Position numbers and translations under genes: made by a program. The notes under the pieces were generated by a model. The model saw only the letters and a list, made by a program, of their open reading frames with translations, did not search any database and was not told the DNA's origin. A stretch of 64,000 nucleotides of DNA from Arthrobacter sp. AQ5-05 (GTDB lineage Bacteria > Actinomycetota > Actinomycetes > Actinomycetales > Micrococcaceae): the NCBI RefSeq assembly GCF_003287975.1, contig NZ_QMKQ01000019.1, positions 1 through 64,000 on the forward strand, given 5' to 3'. Positions 36,378 to 45,061 of the stretch are shown here, one piece after another (the stretch's first letter is position 1; every line of letters starts with the position of its first letter).

Positions 36378-36393
36378 AGCGTACCGGTACGCT
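36378..36393. promoter_or_regulatory. 16-bp palindrome with symmetric -10-like elements
   Basis: AGCGTACCGGTACGCT is a perfect palindrome filling most of the 29-base gap between two divergent genes. Each arm ends in TACGCT, a TANNNT -10 shape, placed 6-7 bases from each start codon. CTGTCA (36365-36370) is 17 bases upstream on the plus strand as a -35. Leaderless transcripts both ways are suggested. Confidence 0.55.
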
Positions 36394-36400
36394 AGTGCAC

Positions 36401-36787
36401 ATGAGCGAGAAAACCCCACAGAACATGAAGCCGGCGACTGCCGCAAAGAAATTGGGCATCTACCTGCCCGCAGCTCCGGCCGAGTTCCAGGAGGGGCCGG
36501 TCACCCGGGCCGGGCTCGACGAATTGCTGGCCAACCCGCCGGCATGGCTCGAGGAATTGCGTGCCAACGGCCCGCATCCGCGCCCCGTGGTGGCCCACAA
36601 GCTGAACGTTTCGATCGCGGGCCTTGCCCGCGCCGAAATCACCGAGGCGTTGACCACCGCCGAGATCGAGGCCTTGCTGGCCGACCGCCCGGTGTGGCTG
36701 CAGGAAGAGCGCGCCTCGCTGGCCGCCGTCCGTGCAGAGGAAAAGCGTGTGCGTGACGCTGCGGCCGCCAAGGGCGACCGCAGCTAA
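36401..36787 (+). CDS. DUF5997-family protein
   Basis: A 128-residue soluble, charged protein: MSEKTPQNMKPATAAKKLG, then PAAPAEFQEGPVTRAGLDEL, and LNVSIAGLARAEITEALT. This order is that of the actinobacterial DUF5997 family, which has no known function. It looks largely helical and has no membrane segments. ATG 36401 is probably the transcription start as well, since a -10-like TACGCT ends 7 bases upstream. It is divergent from the LysR-effector-domain gene, and that pairing suggests joint regulation. Confidence 0.75.
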   Translation: MSEKTPQNMKPATAAKKLGIYLPAAPAEFQEGPVTRAGLDELLANPPAWLEELRANGPHPRPVVAHKLNVSIAGLARAEITEALTTAEIEALLADRPVWLQEERASLAAVRAEEKRVRDAAAAKGDRS

Positions 36788-36812
36788 CCACGATTCAACT
36801 ATGGTGCGGTGA

Positions 36813-37244
36813 CTACTTGACCGTCTTGACGATGTAGACATCGCACGGGGCTGCGTGTGCCACGGAGGTGGCCACGGAGCCGAGCACGCGGCCCAGGCCC
36901 TTCATGCCGACGTTGCCGACCACGATCAAGGTGGCGTTGAGGCGCTCGGCCTCGGCAACCAGGACTTCCTGTGGCTTGCCGTGGGCTGCCGTTGCGGTGA
37001 TCTTTGCGGTCGGCTCGGTGATGCGCAGGCCTGCGGCGCACTGCTCGGCAACCTTTCCTGCCTGCTCGGCGTCGTCCAGGATCCAGGTGTCGGTGCCGAT
37101 CTTCACGACTTCGGTGTTGTCCGAGGTGTGGGCGGTCACGACGACCAGTTCTGCATCCATGTTGGAGGCGATGCGTGCCGCGCGTTCTGCGGCGCGCTGT
37201 GCTGTCTCGCTGCCGTCAACACCGACGATGATGGTTTCTGCCAT
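36813..37244 (-). CDS. Universal stress protein (UspA family)
   Basis: A 143-residue single USP domain starting MAETIIVGVDGSETAQRAAE. The ATP-binding signature is intact: VGNVGMKGLGRVLGSVATSV matches G-2x-G-9x-G-S/T. Such proteins bind ATP and act in stress or dormancy responses in the cytosol. An approximately 60-base interval separates it from the upstream dienelactone hydrolase gene on the same strand. It converges with DUF5997, with stops 26 bases apart. Confidence 0.95.
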   Translation of the reverse strand: MAETIIVGVDGSETAQRAAERAARIASNMDAELVVVTAHTSDNTEVVKIGTDTWILDDAEQAGKVAEQCAAGLRITEPTAKITATAAHGKPQEVLVAEAERLNATLIVVGNVGMKGLGRVLGSVATSVAHAAPCDVYIVKTVK

Positions 37245-37308
37245 GTTCTGACGCTCCTTTTGCTGTGGCCACCCGTTTGGCGGCCATTATTTGGGTGTAA
37301 AAAACTGG

Positions 37309-38007
37309 TTAGGAAATATTCTGCCGCAGGAAGTCCACTGCCCGGCCCCACGCCACAGCCGCGGCCTCGGGGCGGTAGTTGCCCGCCGGGTTGCCGTCGT
37401 TGTGGAAGGCGTGCGGGGCATCGTAGTAGAAGAACGTCACCTCGGTGCCTGACTCGGCCCGGATCTGTTCCTCCTGGGCGCGTGCCTTTGCCACCGGGTA
37501 GGACGAATCCTCGTTGGCGTAGTGCCCCTGGATCTTGGCGCGCACCCCGGCATAGCTTTGGGGCACCCCCTGGCCGACGCCGTAGAAGGGAACGGCCGCG
37601 GAAATCTTCTGGCCCTGCTGCGCCGCCAGGGCCAGCACGAACCCGCCGCCCATGCAGAACCCGATGGTTCCCACGGTCGCGCTCGTAACCGCATCCAGGC
37701 CCAGGAGGTAGTCGACGGCGCCGGCCAGCAGCTTCGCACCGACATCCTCGGGCAGCTTGGACATCATCGTGGCCGCCTCTGCGCCGTCGTGGGCCACCAC
37801 GCCGCCAAAGAGATCCGGTGCCAGGGCGACAAAGCCTTCGGCCGCCAGCCGGTCGGCCACATCCCGGATGTGGTCGGTCAGTCCCCACCATTCCTGGATG
37901 ACAATGACGCCAGGACCATGCCCACCCTCGGGCAACGCCAAGTAGCCGTGTGCCGATTGCCCTTCGGAGGGAAATGAAACGTTCTGGTGCGGTGTCTGGG
38001 ACGCCAT
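37309..38007 (-). CDS. Dienelactone hydrolase family protein
   Basis: A 232-residue alpha/beta hydrolase of the DLH family. The triad and helper residues are visible: glutamate in VIVIQEWWGLTDH, the nucleophile cysteine in GTIGFCMGGGFVLAL, and histidine in DAPHAFHNDGNPAG. The classical reaction is opening of dienelactones in chlorocatechol breakdown, but many homologues have other ester or lactone substrates and no catabolic genes are adjacent. ATG 38007 gives MASQTPHQNVSFPSEG. It is divergent from aqpZ across about 260 bases. Confidence 0.92.
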   Translation of the reverse strand: MASQTPHQNVSFPSEGQSAHGYLALPEGGHGPGVIVIQEWWGLTDHIRDVADRLAAEGFVALAPDLFGGVVAHDGAEAATMMSKLPEDVGAKLLAGAVDYLLGLDAVTSATVGTIGFCMGGGFVLALAAQQGQKISAAVPFYGVGQGVPQSYAGVRAKIQGHYANEDSSYPVAKARAQEEQIRAESGTEVTFFYYDAPHAFHNDGNPAGNYRPEAAAVAWGRAVDFLRQNIS

Positions 38008-38267
38008 GTTGCTGACTGCTCCTGTCCTACATGCTTCTTTGCCTACGGAAAAGATCGAACGACTCCCAGTCTATGCATGGGCATGTGGCCTCTTGCCCCA
38101 AATCGCCGGTGTTTGCATCACATCCGGGGCACCGGGCGACCGGCAAAGAGGCCCGTGACACCTTTTATCGGGTTCCGGCCCATTCAACGGGGTCAAATGC
38201 GCCACAAACGTATTATCGTGGGTCATCCCAAAACAGTGCAGCGCTAGTGATCATGGAGCCACCCAAC

Positions 38268-39047
38268 ATGTCCCAACCACAGAGCATGACATCGCGTCTG
38301 GCGGCCGAGTTCCTCGGCACCGGAGTCCTTGTTTTTGGCGGCTGCGGAGCCGCCATCTTCTCCGCCAAGGTCGTTTCCTCGAACACCATCAACATGGGGA
38401 TCGGGTTCCTCGGCGTTGCCCTGGCATTCGGCCTGACCGTCATGGTGATGGTCTACGCGGTAGGCCACATCTCCGGCGCCCACTTCAATCCCGCCGTCAC
38501 CTTTGGTGCGGCACTGGCCGGGCGCATCGAATGGAAGGCCGTTCCCGCCTACATGATCACCCAGATCATCGGCGCCTCGGTCGCGGGCCTTGCACTCTTT
38601 GCCATTGCCACCGGAAAGCACGGTTTCAATCCGGTCACCTCGGGCTTTGCCTCCAACGGCTATGCCGACCGCTCCCCCGACGGCTACTCGATGCTATCGG
38701 CGCTGCTCGCGGAGATCATCCTCACGGCGATCTTCCTGTACGTCATCCTGGGCTCCACTGACGGTCGGGCGCCCAAGGGCTTCGCAGGGATATCCATTGG
38801 GTTGTCCCTGACGCTGATCCACCTGGTTGCCATCCCGATCACCAACACCTCGGTGAACCCGGCCCGCTCGTTGGGCGTGGCATGGTTTGCAGGTCCGGCG
38901 GCGCTGGGACAGGTGTGGTTGTTCATCGTGGCACCCTTGGTGGGAGCCGCGATCGCGGGGCTCACCTATCCCCTGTTCTTCCCGAACCCCGCGGTCTCCA
39001 TGGCCGTGGAGATGGATCGGGGGCCAGGAACAACCAGCGCCGCCTAA
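38268..39047 (+). CDS. aqpZ: Aquaporin Z-type water channel
   Basis: A 259-residue six-helix MIP channel. The two NPA boxes are in [14 protein letters not shown] and [14 protein letters not shown]. The selectivity-filter histidine and arginine in [19 protein letters not shown] match AqpZ water channels rather than glycerol facilitators. ATG 38268 ([15 protein letters not shown]) is nine bases after GGAG, and ATG 38253 is an alternative. The upstream approximately 260 bases separate it from the divergent hydrolase. A strong hairpin follows the gene, before tRNA-Leu on the other strand. Confidence 0.95.
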   Translation: MSQPQSMTSRLAAEFLGTGVLVFGGCGAAIFSAKVVSSNTINMGIGFLGVALAFGLTVMVMVYAVGHISGAHFNPAVTFGAALAGRIEWKAVPAYMITQIIGASVAGLALFAIATGKHGFNPVTSGFASNGYADRSPDGYSMLSALLAEIILTAIFLYVILGSTDGRAPKGFAGISIGLSLTLIHLVAIPITNTSVNPARSLGVAWFAGPAALGQVWLFIVAPLVGAAIAGLTYPLFFPNPAVSMAVEMDRGPGTTSAA

Positions 39048-39153
39048 GCAGGTGTCCACCGGTTCTTGCTGAGTCGCGGTTCGCAGGAAGCGGGGCGGGC
39101 CATCCACCGGCCATCGCGCTCGGGACGAGCCCGGAACCCTCGATCGCCTTAAC

Positions 39154-39189
39154 GAAACAACCCCCGATCCGAAGACCGGGGGTTGTTTC
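39154..39189. terminator. Terminator between aqpZ and tRNA-Leu
   Basis: A perfect 13-bp stem (39154-39166 with 39177-39189) with GAAAC/GTTTC ends lies between converging aqpZ and tRNA-Leu. It ends 7 bases from the tRNA 3' end and can act in both directions. Confidence 0.9.
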
Positions 39190-39196
39190 CCATATG

Positions 39197-39280
<84 letters not shown>

Positions 39281-39302
39281 ATATTCACCGCTGTTTTCGT
39301 CA

Positions 39303-39330
39303 TTGACTTCAACAGCGAGATCAATAATAT
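39303..39330 (+). promoter_or_regulatory. Candidate promoter of the fhaA-pknB operon
   Basis: TTGACT (39303-39308), a 16-base spacer and TAATAT (39325-39330) form a near-consensus sigma-A promoter pointing at fhaA. This implies a leader of about 225 bases. It is the most AT-rich stretch in the interval between tRNA-Leu and fhaA. Confidence 0.7.
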
Positions 39331-39563
39331 ACACAGATCGCCCCGAACCACTAATCGAGGGGTTCTTTGTGATCAGAGCCACTCTTCTGCAACCTTTGGA
39401 GACGGCCATTCGTTCCTGATCAGAGGGCCGGTTTCACCACATTCAGCCCCACGGAAAATGCAAGGCAAGTAGTATCGAACAATGCGTAGGGCAACCATGC
39501 CCTGCGACGCAATGCCATTAACCGTGGAACCACACGCGTTAGAACCAGGAAGGGAGCGAAGCG

Positions 39564-40310
39564 ATGGGTCTCATTGACAATGTTGAACGCGGACTTGAAA
39601 AGCTTGTCACCAGCGTCTTCCGCGGCTCCGGCAGCTCCGAAGTCAAGCCCGTCGAGATCGCTTCGCGCCTGCGCAACCAAATGGACGCGAAGTCGCTGAC
39701 CATTTCCCAGGCCCGCACCCTCGCGCCGAACCACTTCATCATCCGCCTCGCGGAAGAGGATTTCGCCCGGGCCCGGGAATGGGGTGCCCCCCTGGCCCGG
39801 GAGCTGTGCACCACGGCCCTGGAACACGCCAAGAGCCAGGGTTACACCCTGCAGGGCGCGGTCGAGGTCAATTTCCGCAAGGACCCCGAACTCAAGCCCG
39901 GAGGCTTCGAGATCGATGCCACCACTTCGGATGCTTCTGCCCCCGAGGCCCATAACACCCCCGCCGCACCGCCGGCCCCGTCCGCACCGCCTCGCGCCGC
40001 GGCCAGGATGCAGCCCGTGCTGGACATTTCCGGCCAGCGCTACGCCCTGAACCACCCCAGCATCGTCTTGGGCCGCTCGGCAGACACCGACATCCCCATC
40101 GAGGATCCGGGGGTCTCGCGCCGGCACCTGAAGATCGAGCAGCGCGGCGCCTCGACCTGGGCTGTTGACCTGGGCTCCACGAACGGCAGCTTCGTCAACG
40201 GACAAAAGATCGTCGGCGAGACGGAGCTGCACGACGGCTCCAACATTGCCATGGGGCAGACGCGCATCATCTTCCGCCTCGTCCCCCAATCACAAGGAGA
40301 CCGTGCGTGA
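39564..40310 (+). CDS. fhaA: FhaA: DUF3662 and FHA-domain protein
   Basis: A 248-residue signalling adaptor. Residues about 1-120 are the DUF3662 (FhaA N-terminal) domain, beginning MGLIDNVERGLEKLV. A proline/alanine-rich linker follows, then an FHA domain at about 150-240 with PSIVLGRSADTDIPIEDPGV, SRRHLKIE and DLGSTNGSFVNGQKI, which binds phosphothreonine. In mycobacteria FhaA is phosphorylated by PknB and binds phosphorylated MviN to control peptidoglycan synthesis. ATG 39564 follows AAGGGAG. It is the first gene of a tightly overlapping seven-gene operon; its stop overlaps fhaB by four bases. Confidence 0.95.
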   Translation: MGLIDNVERGLEKLVTSVFRGSGSSEVKPVEIASRLRNQMDAKSLTISQARTLAPNHFIIRLAEEDFARAREWGAPLARELCTTALEHAKSQGYTLQGAVEVNFRKDPELKPGGFEIDATTSDASAPEAHNTPAAPPAPSAPPRAAARMQPVLDISGQRYALNHPSIVLGRSADTDIPIEDPGVSRRHLKIEQRGASTWAVDLGSTNGSFVNGQKIVGETELHDGSNIAMGQTRIIFRLVPQSQGDRA

Positions 40311-40789
40311 ACGACCTAGTGTTCACCGTGCTGCGGCTCGGATTTCTCATTTTGCTGTGGCTGCTGGTCCTGAGCATCGTCGGAGCACTTCGCCGCGACC
40401 TCGCCATCGGCAGCAAGGCCCGCGTCGGCGCCCCTACCGCCCGGGAGATCCGCAAGGACCCCTCGCTGGCGCCTCCGCCCGAAGTCCCCGCCAAGCAGCA
40501 AGCCAAGACCCTGGCCATCCTCGAGGGCCCGCTCACCGGCCTCGAGCACCAGCTCACTGCCAGCCCGATCCTGCTGGGCCGCGCCCAGGAGGCAACCATC
40601 GTGCTTGAGGACGACTACGCCTCGGGACGCCACGCGCGCCTGTTCCCGCAGGGCACCCGCTGGTTCATCGAAGACCTCGGTTCCACCAACGGAACCTTCC
40701 TGGGCGATGCCCAGCTCACCCGCGCCCAGCCCGTTGAACTCGGCCAGAAAATCCGGATCGGCAAGACCGTCATGGAGCTGAGGCCCTAG
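40307..40789 (+). CDS. fhaB: FhaB/FipA: FHA-domain membrane protein
   Basis: A 160-residue protein with an N-terminal membrane helix (VLRLGFLILLWLLVLSIVGAL), a short linker, and a C-terminal FHA domain with SPILLGRAQEATIVLEDDYA, SGRHARLF and DLGSTNGTFLGDAQ. In mycobacteria the homologue (FipA/FhaB) is phosphorylated by the kinase and helps FtsZ/FtsQ interplay at the septum. The GTG start overlaps the fhaA stop (GTGA), and two bases separate its stop from pstP. Confidence 0.95.
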   Translation: MNDLVFTVLRLGFLILLWLLVLSIVGALRRDLAIGSKARVGAPTAREIRKDPSLAPPPEVPAKQQAKTLAILEGPLTGLEHQLTASPILLGRAQEATIVLEDDYASGRHARLFPQGTRWFIEDLGSTNGTFLGDAQLTRAQPVELGQKIRIGKTVMELRP

Positions 40790-40791
40790 AC

Positions 40792-42213
40792 ATGGCGTTG
40801 ATGCTGAAGTTTGCGGCGCGGAGCGATGTTGGCAAGGTCCGCTCCAAGAATGACGACTCCGCCTATGTGGGTCGCTACCTGGCCGTCGTGGCCGACGGCA
40901 TGGGCGGACACGTCGGCGGCGACGTCGCCAGCGCCTCCACCGTGCTGGACCTCGTCCATCTGGACGTCCCCGAGACGCCCAACGCCGAAACGGTGCTGCC
41001 CGATGAGATCCAGGCAGCGAACCTGGTCCTGAACGACCTGGTCAGCGCCAACCCGAAGCTTTCGGGCATGGGAACCACCGTCACCGCCATGCTGCTCACC
41101 GGCGACGTGCTGCAATTCGCCCACATTGGCGACTCGCGCGCCTACCGGCTGAAAAACGGCGTGTTCGAGCAGGTCAGCCACGACCACACCTTCGTCCAGC
41201 GGCTCGTCGACGAGGGCCGCCTGCGCCCCGAGGAAGCCGAGCTGCACCCGCACAAGAACGTGCTGCTGCGCGTGCTCGGCGATTCCGATGCGAGCCCGGA
41301 ACTCGACGTGAACCAGTACCCCGTCGAGGCGGGGGAGCGCTGGATGCTCTGCTCCGACGGATTGAACGCCGTCGTTCCGGATTCCATCACCGAACGCATC
41401 ATGCGCGGCACCGCCTCCCTGGAGGAGACCGTGGAGGACCTCGTCGAAACGACACTGGCCCACGGCTCCCCGGACAACGTGACCATCGTCGTCTTCGAGG
41501 TCGTGGAGGACAACAGCGAGACCGCTGCCACGCCGACCGAGGAATTGGTCCCCGTCGACGAGCCTGCCCCGGACACCGGGCAGCTGACGATCGCCGCCGA
41601 GGGCGACCTCGAGGCCAGTGCGGCGCTGATCCGCCACGAGATGTCCAAGCGGCCCCACCTGCTGGTGGGAGCGGCCGAGCTGGCGACCCAGTCGGGCAAG
41701 ATCCCGATCGTCACCCAACGCTCGGGCGAGAAGCGCGCCGCGGCAATCCTCACGCACAAGACCCCGGCCGCCCAGGCCGCCGAGGAACAGGACGGCTACG
41801 AGTCCATCTCGCGGCGCCCGCGGCGCTGGCTGGTCCCGACGTTCCTGGCCTTGATGACCCTGATCCTTGCCGCCGTGTGCGGCTGGGGCTACCTATGGAC
41901 GCAGACCCAGTACTTCGTGGGCAACCAAGACGGCCACGTGGCCATCTTCAAGGGAGTCTCGCAGGACCTCGGTCCGTTGAAGCTCTCCCATGTGGACACC
42001 GTGACCGACATTCCCATGGACGCGCTGCCGCAATACACGCAGCAGCGCATTGATTCCGCTCTCCCGGCACGGGACCTGGCACATGCCCAGACCATGGTCG
42101 GGGAGTTGCTGGTGACAGCCAAGCAACGCTGCCCCGTAGTCGTCCCGGAAAATCCGGGTGCCGCCGGGACCTTGCCGGTCCTGCCCCCGTACTGTCAGGA
42201 GATCAAACCGTGA
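40792..42213 (+). CDS. pstP: PP2C-type Ser/Thr protein phosphatase
   Basis: A 473-residue membrane-anchored phosphatase that reverses PknA/PknB phosphorylation. The catalytic domain spans about residues 5-245, with metal-binding motifs in RSKNDDSAYV, VVADGMGGHVGGD, GDSRAYRLKNG, MLCSDGLNAVV and GSPDNVTIVVFEV. After an approximately 100-residue linker a single membrane helix (LVPTFLALMTLILAAVCGWG, near 345) leads to a small extracytoplasmic domain of about 110 residues. The order is identical to the actinobacterial pstP locus. It overlaps rodA by four bases (GTGA). Confidence 0.96.
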   Translation: MALMLKFAARSDVGKVRSKNDDSAYVGRYLAVVADGMGGHVGGDVASASTVLDLVHLDVPETPNAETVLPDEIQAANLVLNDLVSANPKLSGMGTTVTAMLLTGDVLQFAHIGDSRAYRLKNGVFEQVSHDHTFVQRLVDEGRLRPEEAELHPHKNVLLRVLGDSDASPELDVNQYPVEAGERWMLCSDGLNAVVPDSITERIMRGTASLEETVEDLVETTLAHGSPDNVTIVVFEVVEDNSETAATPTEELVPVDEPAPDTGQLTIAAEGDLEASAALIRHEMSKRPHLLVGAAELATQSGKIPIVTQRSGEKRAAAILTHKTPAAQAAEEQDGYESISRRPRRWLVPTFLALMTLILAAVCGWGYLWTQTQYFVGNQDGHVAIFKGVSQDLGPLKLSHVDTVTDIPMDALPQYTQQRIDSALPARDLAHAQTMVGELLVTAKQRCPVVVPENPGAAGTLPVLPPYCQEIKP

Positions 42214-43616
42214 GCGAGCTGGAAACCGCGCCGGTCCCACGGCGCAACATGGAGTTGCTCCTGTTGGTGCTGGCCCTGGCCGTCGCCATGGGCGCCTACT
42301 ACCTGGTGGGCATAAACAGCGATGAAGGATTGAGCCAGGAGTTCATTTCCCAGGGCCTGATCCTGGTCGGACTTGCCCTGGTCTTCCACGTCGTCCTGCG
42401 CATCTGGGCCAAATATGCCGATCCGGTGATACTGCCGGTGACGGTTGCCCTCAACGGCATCGGCCTGGCCATGATCCACCGCATCGACCTGGCGAAGCAC
42501 GACGACACCGCCTTCCGCCAAATCATGTGGACCGGCGTCGCCATGGTCGTGGCCATGATCGTGCTGTGGACCATACGTGACCACCGCGTCCTACGCCGCT
42601 TCACCTACATCGCCCTGGCGGCCTCCGTGCTCCTGCTCCTGCTGCCGCTGATCAAGGGACTGGGCGTGGAGATCAACGGCGCCCGGATCTGGGTGCGCTT
42701 CTTCGGGCTTTCCTTCCAGCCCGGAGAACTGGCCAAGATCACCCTGGCCACATTCTTTGCCGGGTATCTATCCTCGAACCGCGAACTGATCCTGTTGGCC
42801 GGCCGGAAGGTCGGACCGCTGCAGCTGCCCCGGTCCCGGGATCTCGGCCCCATGATCGTGGCCTGGCTGGTCAGCATCGGGGTCCTGGTGGTTCAGCGGG
42901 ATCTCGGCTCCTCCATCCTCTTCTTCGGGCTGTTCATGGTGATGATCTACGTCGCCACCGCGCGCGTGAGCTGGATCGTCATCGGGACCCTGATGCTGGT
43001 CGGCGGCGGCACCTTCGCCTACCTGACCATGAGCCATGTGACCCGACGGGTCGACGGCTGGCTCAACGCCTTCGACCCCGACATCTATCACGCAATCGGC
43101 GGCAGCCGGCAAATCGTCGAGGGCCTTTTCGGGCTCGCCAACGGCGGGCTGATGGGCACCGGGCTGGGCAACGGGAGCCCCTACATGGTTCCGTTGGCGA
43201 ACAGCGACATGATTGTCGCCTCCCTGGGCGAGGAGCTCGGGCTCATTGGGATCTCCGCCATCGTGCTGCTGTATTTGATCCTTGTAAGCCGCGGCATGCG
43301 TGCCGCCCTCGGTTCGCGCGATACGTTCGGCAAGCTGCTGGCCACCGGGTTCTCCTTCACCCTGGCGCTGCAGTGCTTCGTCGTCATCGGTGGCGTCACG
43401 CGGTTGATCCCGCTGACCGGACTGACGACGCCGTTCATGGCCGCTGGCGGTTCCTCCCTGCTCTCGAACTGGATCATTGTCGCCTTGCTGCTGTTGATTT
43501 CACATAATTCACGCCGTCCAATGCTGTCCGGGGTTTCGGCTACCGCGGAGGTCGCCACGAAGGCCCCCCGACGTTCCCCCGGCCTCCTTGAATCGATTAA
43601 GGAGCACAAGCGATGA
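42210..43616 (+). CDS. rodA: SEDS-family peptidoglycan glycosyltransferase RodA/FtsW
   Basis: A 468-residue polytopic SEDS protein with about ten to twelve helices that polymerises lipid II. Signature blocks are KGLGVEINGARIWVRFFG, FQPGELAKITLATFFAGYL, VQRDLGSSILFFGLFMVM (catalytic aspartate region), and SDMIVASLGEELGLIG, with the C-terminal TTPFMAAGGSSLLSNW. It pairs with the transpeptidase encoded next (pbpA). The operon position beside pbpA and the kinases is that of RodA rather than divisome FtsW. The GTG start overlaps pstP and the stop overlaps pbpA. Confidence 0.95.
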   Translation: MSELETAPVPRRNMELLLLVLALAVAMGAYYLVGINSDEGLSQEFISQGLILVGLALVFHVVLRIWAKYADPVILPVTVALNGIGLAMIHRIDLAKHDDTAFRQIMWTGVAMVVAMIVLWTIRDHRVLRRFTYIALAASVLLLLLPLIKGLGVEINGARIWVRFFGLSFQPGELAKITLATFFAGYLSSNRELILLAGRKVGPLQLPRSRDLGPMIVAWLVSIGVLVVQRDLGSSILFFGLFMVMIYVATARVSWIVIGTLMLVGGGTFAYLTMSHVTRRVDGWLNAFDPDIYHAIGGSRQIVEGLFGLANGGLMGTGLGNGSPYMVPLANSDMIVASLGEELGLIGISAIVLLYLILVSRGMRAALGSRDTFGKLLATGFSFTLALQCFVVIGGVTRLIPLTGLTTPFMAAGGSSLLSNWIIVALLLLISHNSRRPMLSGVSATAEVATKAPRRSPGLLESIKEHKR

Positions 43617-45061
43617 ACCAAGCCATCCGCAACACCTGGATCGCCGTCATGTTGCTCTTTGTGCTGAGCCTGGGTGCGCTGAGCTACGTGCAGTTCTTTG
43701 CCGCGAAGGACCTCAACGCAAATCCGTTGAACAACCGCCAGCTGTTCAAGGAATTCGATTTGCCGCGCGGGGCGATCCTGGTGGACGGCAAGCCCATCGC
43801 CGAATCGGTCGCCACCGATGGACAGTTCAAGTACCAGCGCGTCTACACCGACCCCGATTTGTACTCCCACCTGACTGGTTTCTACTCGCTGACAAACAGC
43901 TCCACGCAGCTCGAATCGGTCATGAACGACGAATTGACGGGAAAGAGCCAAGACCAGTTCTTCGACCGCATGATCAATCTGTTCTCCGGCAAGGAGAACG
44001 AGGGTGCCTCGGTCGAGCTCACCATTGATGGCAAGCTGCAGAAATTCGTCTACGGCCTGATTCCGGACGGAACCCGGGGCACCATCATCGTCTCGGAGCC
44101 CAAGACCGGAAACATCCTGGCCATGGCCTCCAAGCCGAGCTACGACACCAATCTCCTGGCCGTGCACAGCTCCAAGCAGGCAGCCGCGAACATGAAGGAG
44201 CTGCTGACCGTTCCGGGTCTGAGCCCGTACCGCAACCCGGCAATCGGCAACCTGATCGCCCCCGGTTCCACGTTCAAGATCTTCGACATGGTGGCGGGCC
44301 TCGAATCAGGCAAGTACAAGGCCGACACCATGCTGGCGAATCCCCCGACCATCAAGCTTCCGGGAACCAACACCTCGCTGCCGAACTTCGAAGGCGGCAA
44401 CTGCGCAGCCAGGCCCGAGGCGACTTTCGCATACATCGTGGCGCAAAGCTGCAACACCCCGTTCGTGAAGATGAGCGAGGAACTGGGCAAGGAACCCTTC
44501 CAGGACGTCACCGAGCGTTTTGGCTTCGGCCAGCAGGTCGAGATCCCGATGCGCGTGGTGCCCAGTGTTTTCCCGCAGGACCCGTCCCCCGATGAATTGG
44601 GTCTGTCGGTGATCGGCCAGAAGGACGTGAAGGCAACCCCGATGCAGATGAACATGGCCGCCATGGGCATCGCCAACGACGGGGTGATCATGGAGCCGAA
44701 CCTGATCAAGCAGGTCATCGCCCCGGATCTGCGGGTGCTCTCCGAGAGCAAGCCCAAGGAATTCAGCACCGCCGTCAGCAAGGACATCGCCGACAAGGTC
44801 ACCGACCTGATGCGCGGTCCGGTCAAGAGCGGCACCGCGGTCAGGGCGCAGGTGCCCGGGCTGGACATTGCCGCGAAGACCGGCACCTCGCAGCTCGGCG
44901 ACGGTTCCGGTTTGGTGAACTCCTGGATCACCGGGTTCGCCCCGGCGGACGACCCGCAGGTGGCCGTGACAATTGTTTTTGAAAAGATTGATTTCAAGAC
45001 TGGTTCCTCGTTGACCAGTCCAAACCTGAAGAAGATTCTAGAGGCGGTGTTCAACCAGTGA
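43613..45061 (+). CDS. pbpA: Penicillin-binding protein PbpA (class B transpeptidase)
   Basis: A 482-residue class B penicillin-binding protein. An N-terminal membrane anchor ([19 protein letters not shown]) is followed by a small non-catalytic region and the transpeptidase domain from about residue 155. Active-site motifs are SxxK in [11 protein letters not shown], SxN in VAQSCNTPF, and KTG in [12 protein letters not shown]. It cross-links peptidoglycan with its RodA partner. At 482 residues it matches mycobacterial PbpA. It overlaps rodA (ATGA) and the following kinase gene (GTGA). Confidence 0.96.
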   Translation: MNQAIRNTWIAVMLLFVLSLGALSYVQFFAAKDLNANPLNNRQLFKEFDLPRGAILVDGKPIAESVATDGQFKYQRVYTDPDLYSHLTGFYSLTNSSTQLESVMNDELTGKSQDQFFDRMINLFSGKENEGASVELTIDGKLQKFVYGLIPDGTRGTIIVSEPKTGNILAMASKPSYDTNLLAVHSSKQAAANMKELLTVPGLSPYRNPAIGNLIAPGSTFKIFDMVAGLESGKYKADTMLANPPTIKLPGTNTSLPNFEGGNCAARPEATFAYIVAQSCNTPFVKMSEELGKEPFQDVTERFGFGQQVEIPMRVVPSVFPQDPSPDELGLSVIGQKDVKATPMQMNMAAMGIANDGVIMEPNLIKQVIAPDLRVLSESKPKEFSTAVSKDIADKVTDLMRGPVKSGTAVRAQVPGLDIAAKTGTSQLGDGSGLVNSWITGFAPADDPQVAVTIVFEKIDFKTGSSLTSPNLKKILEAVFNQ

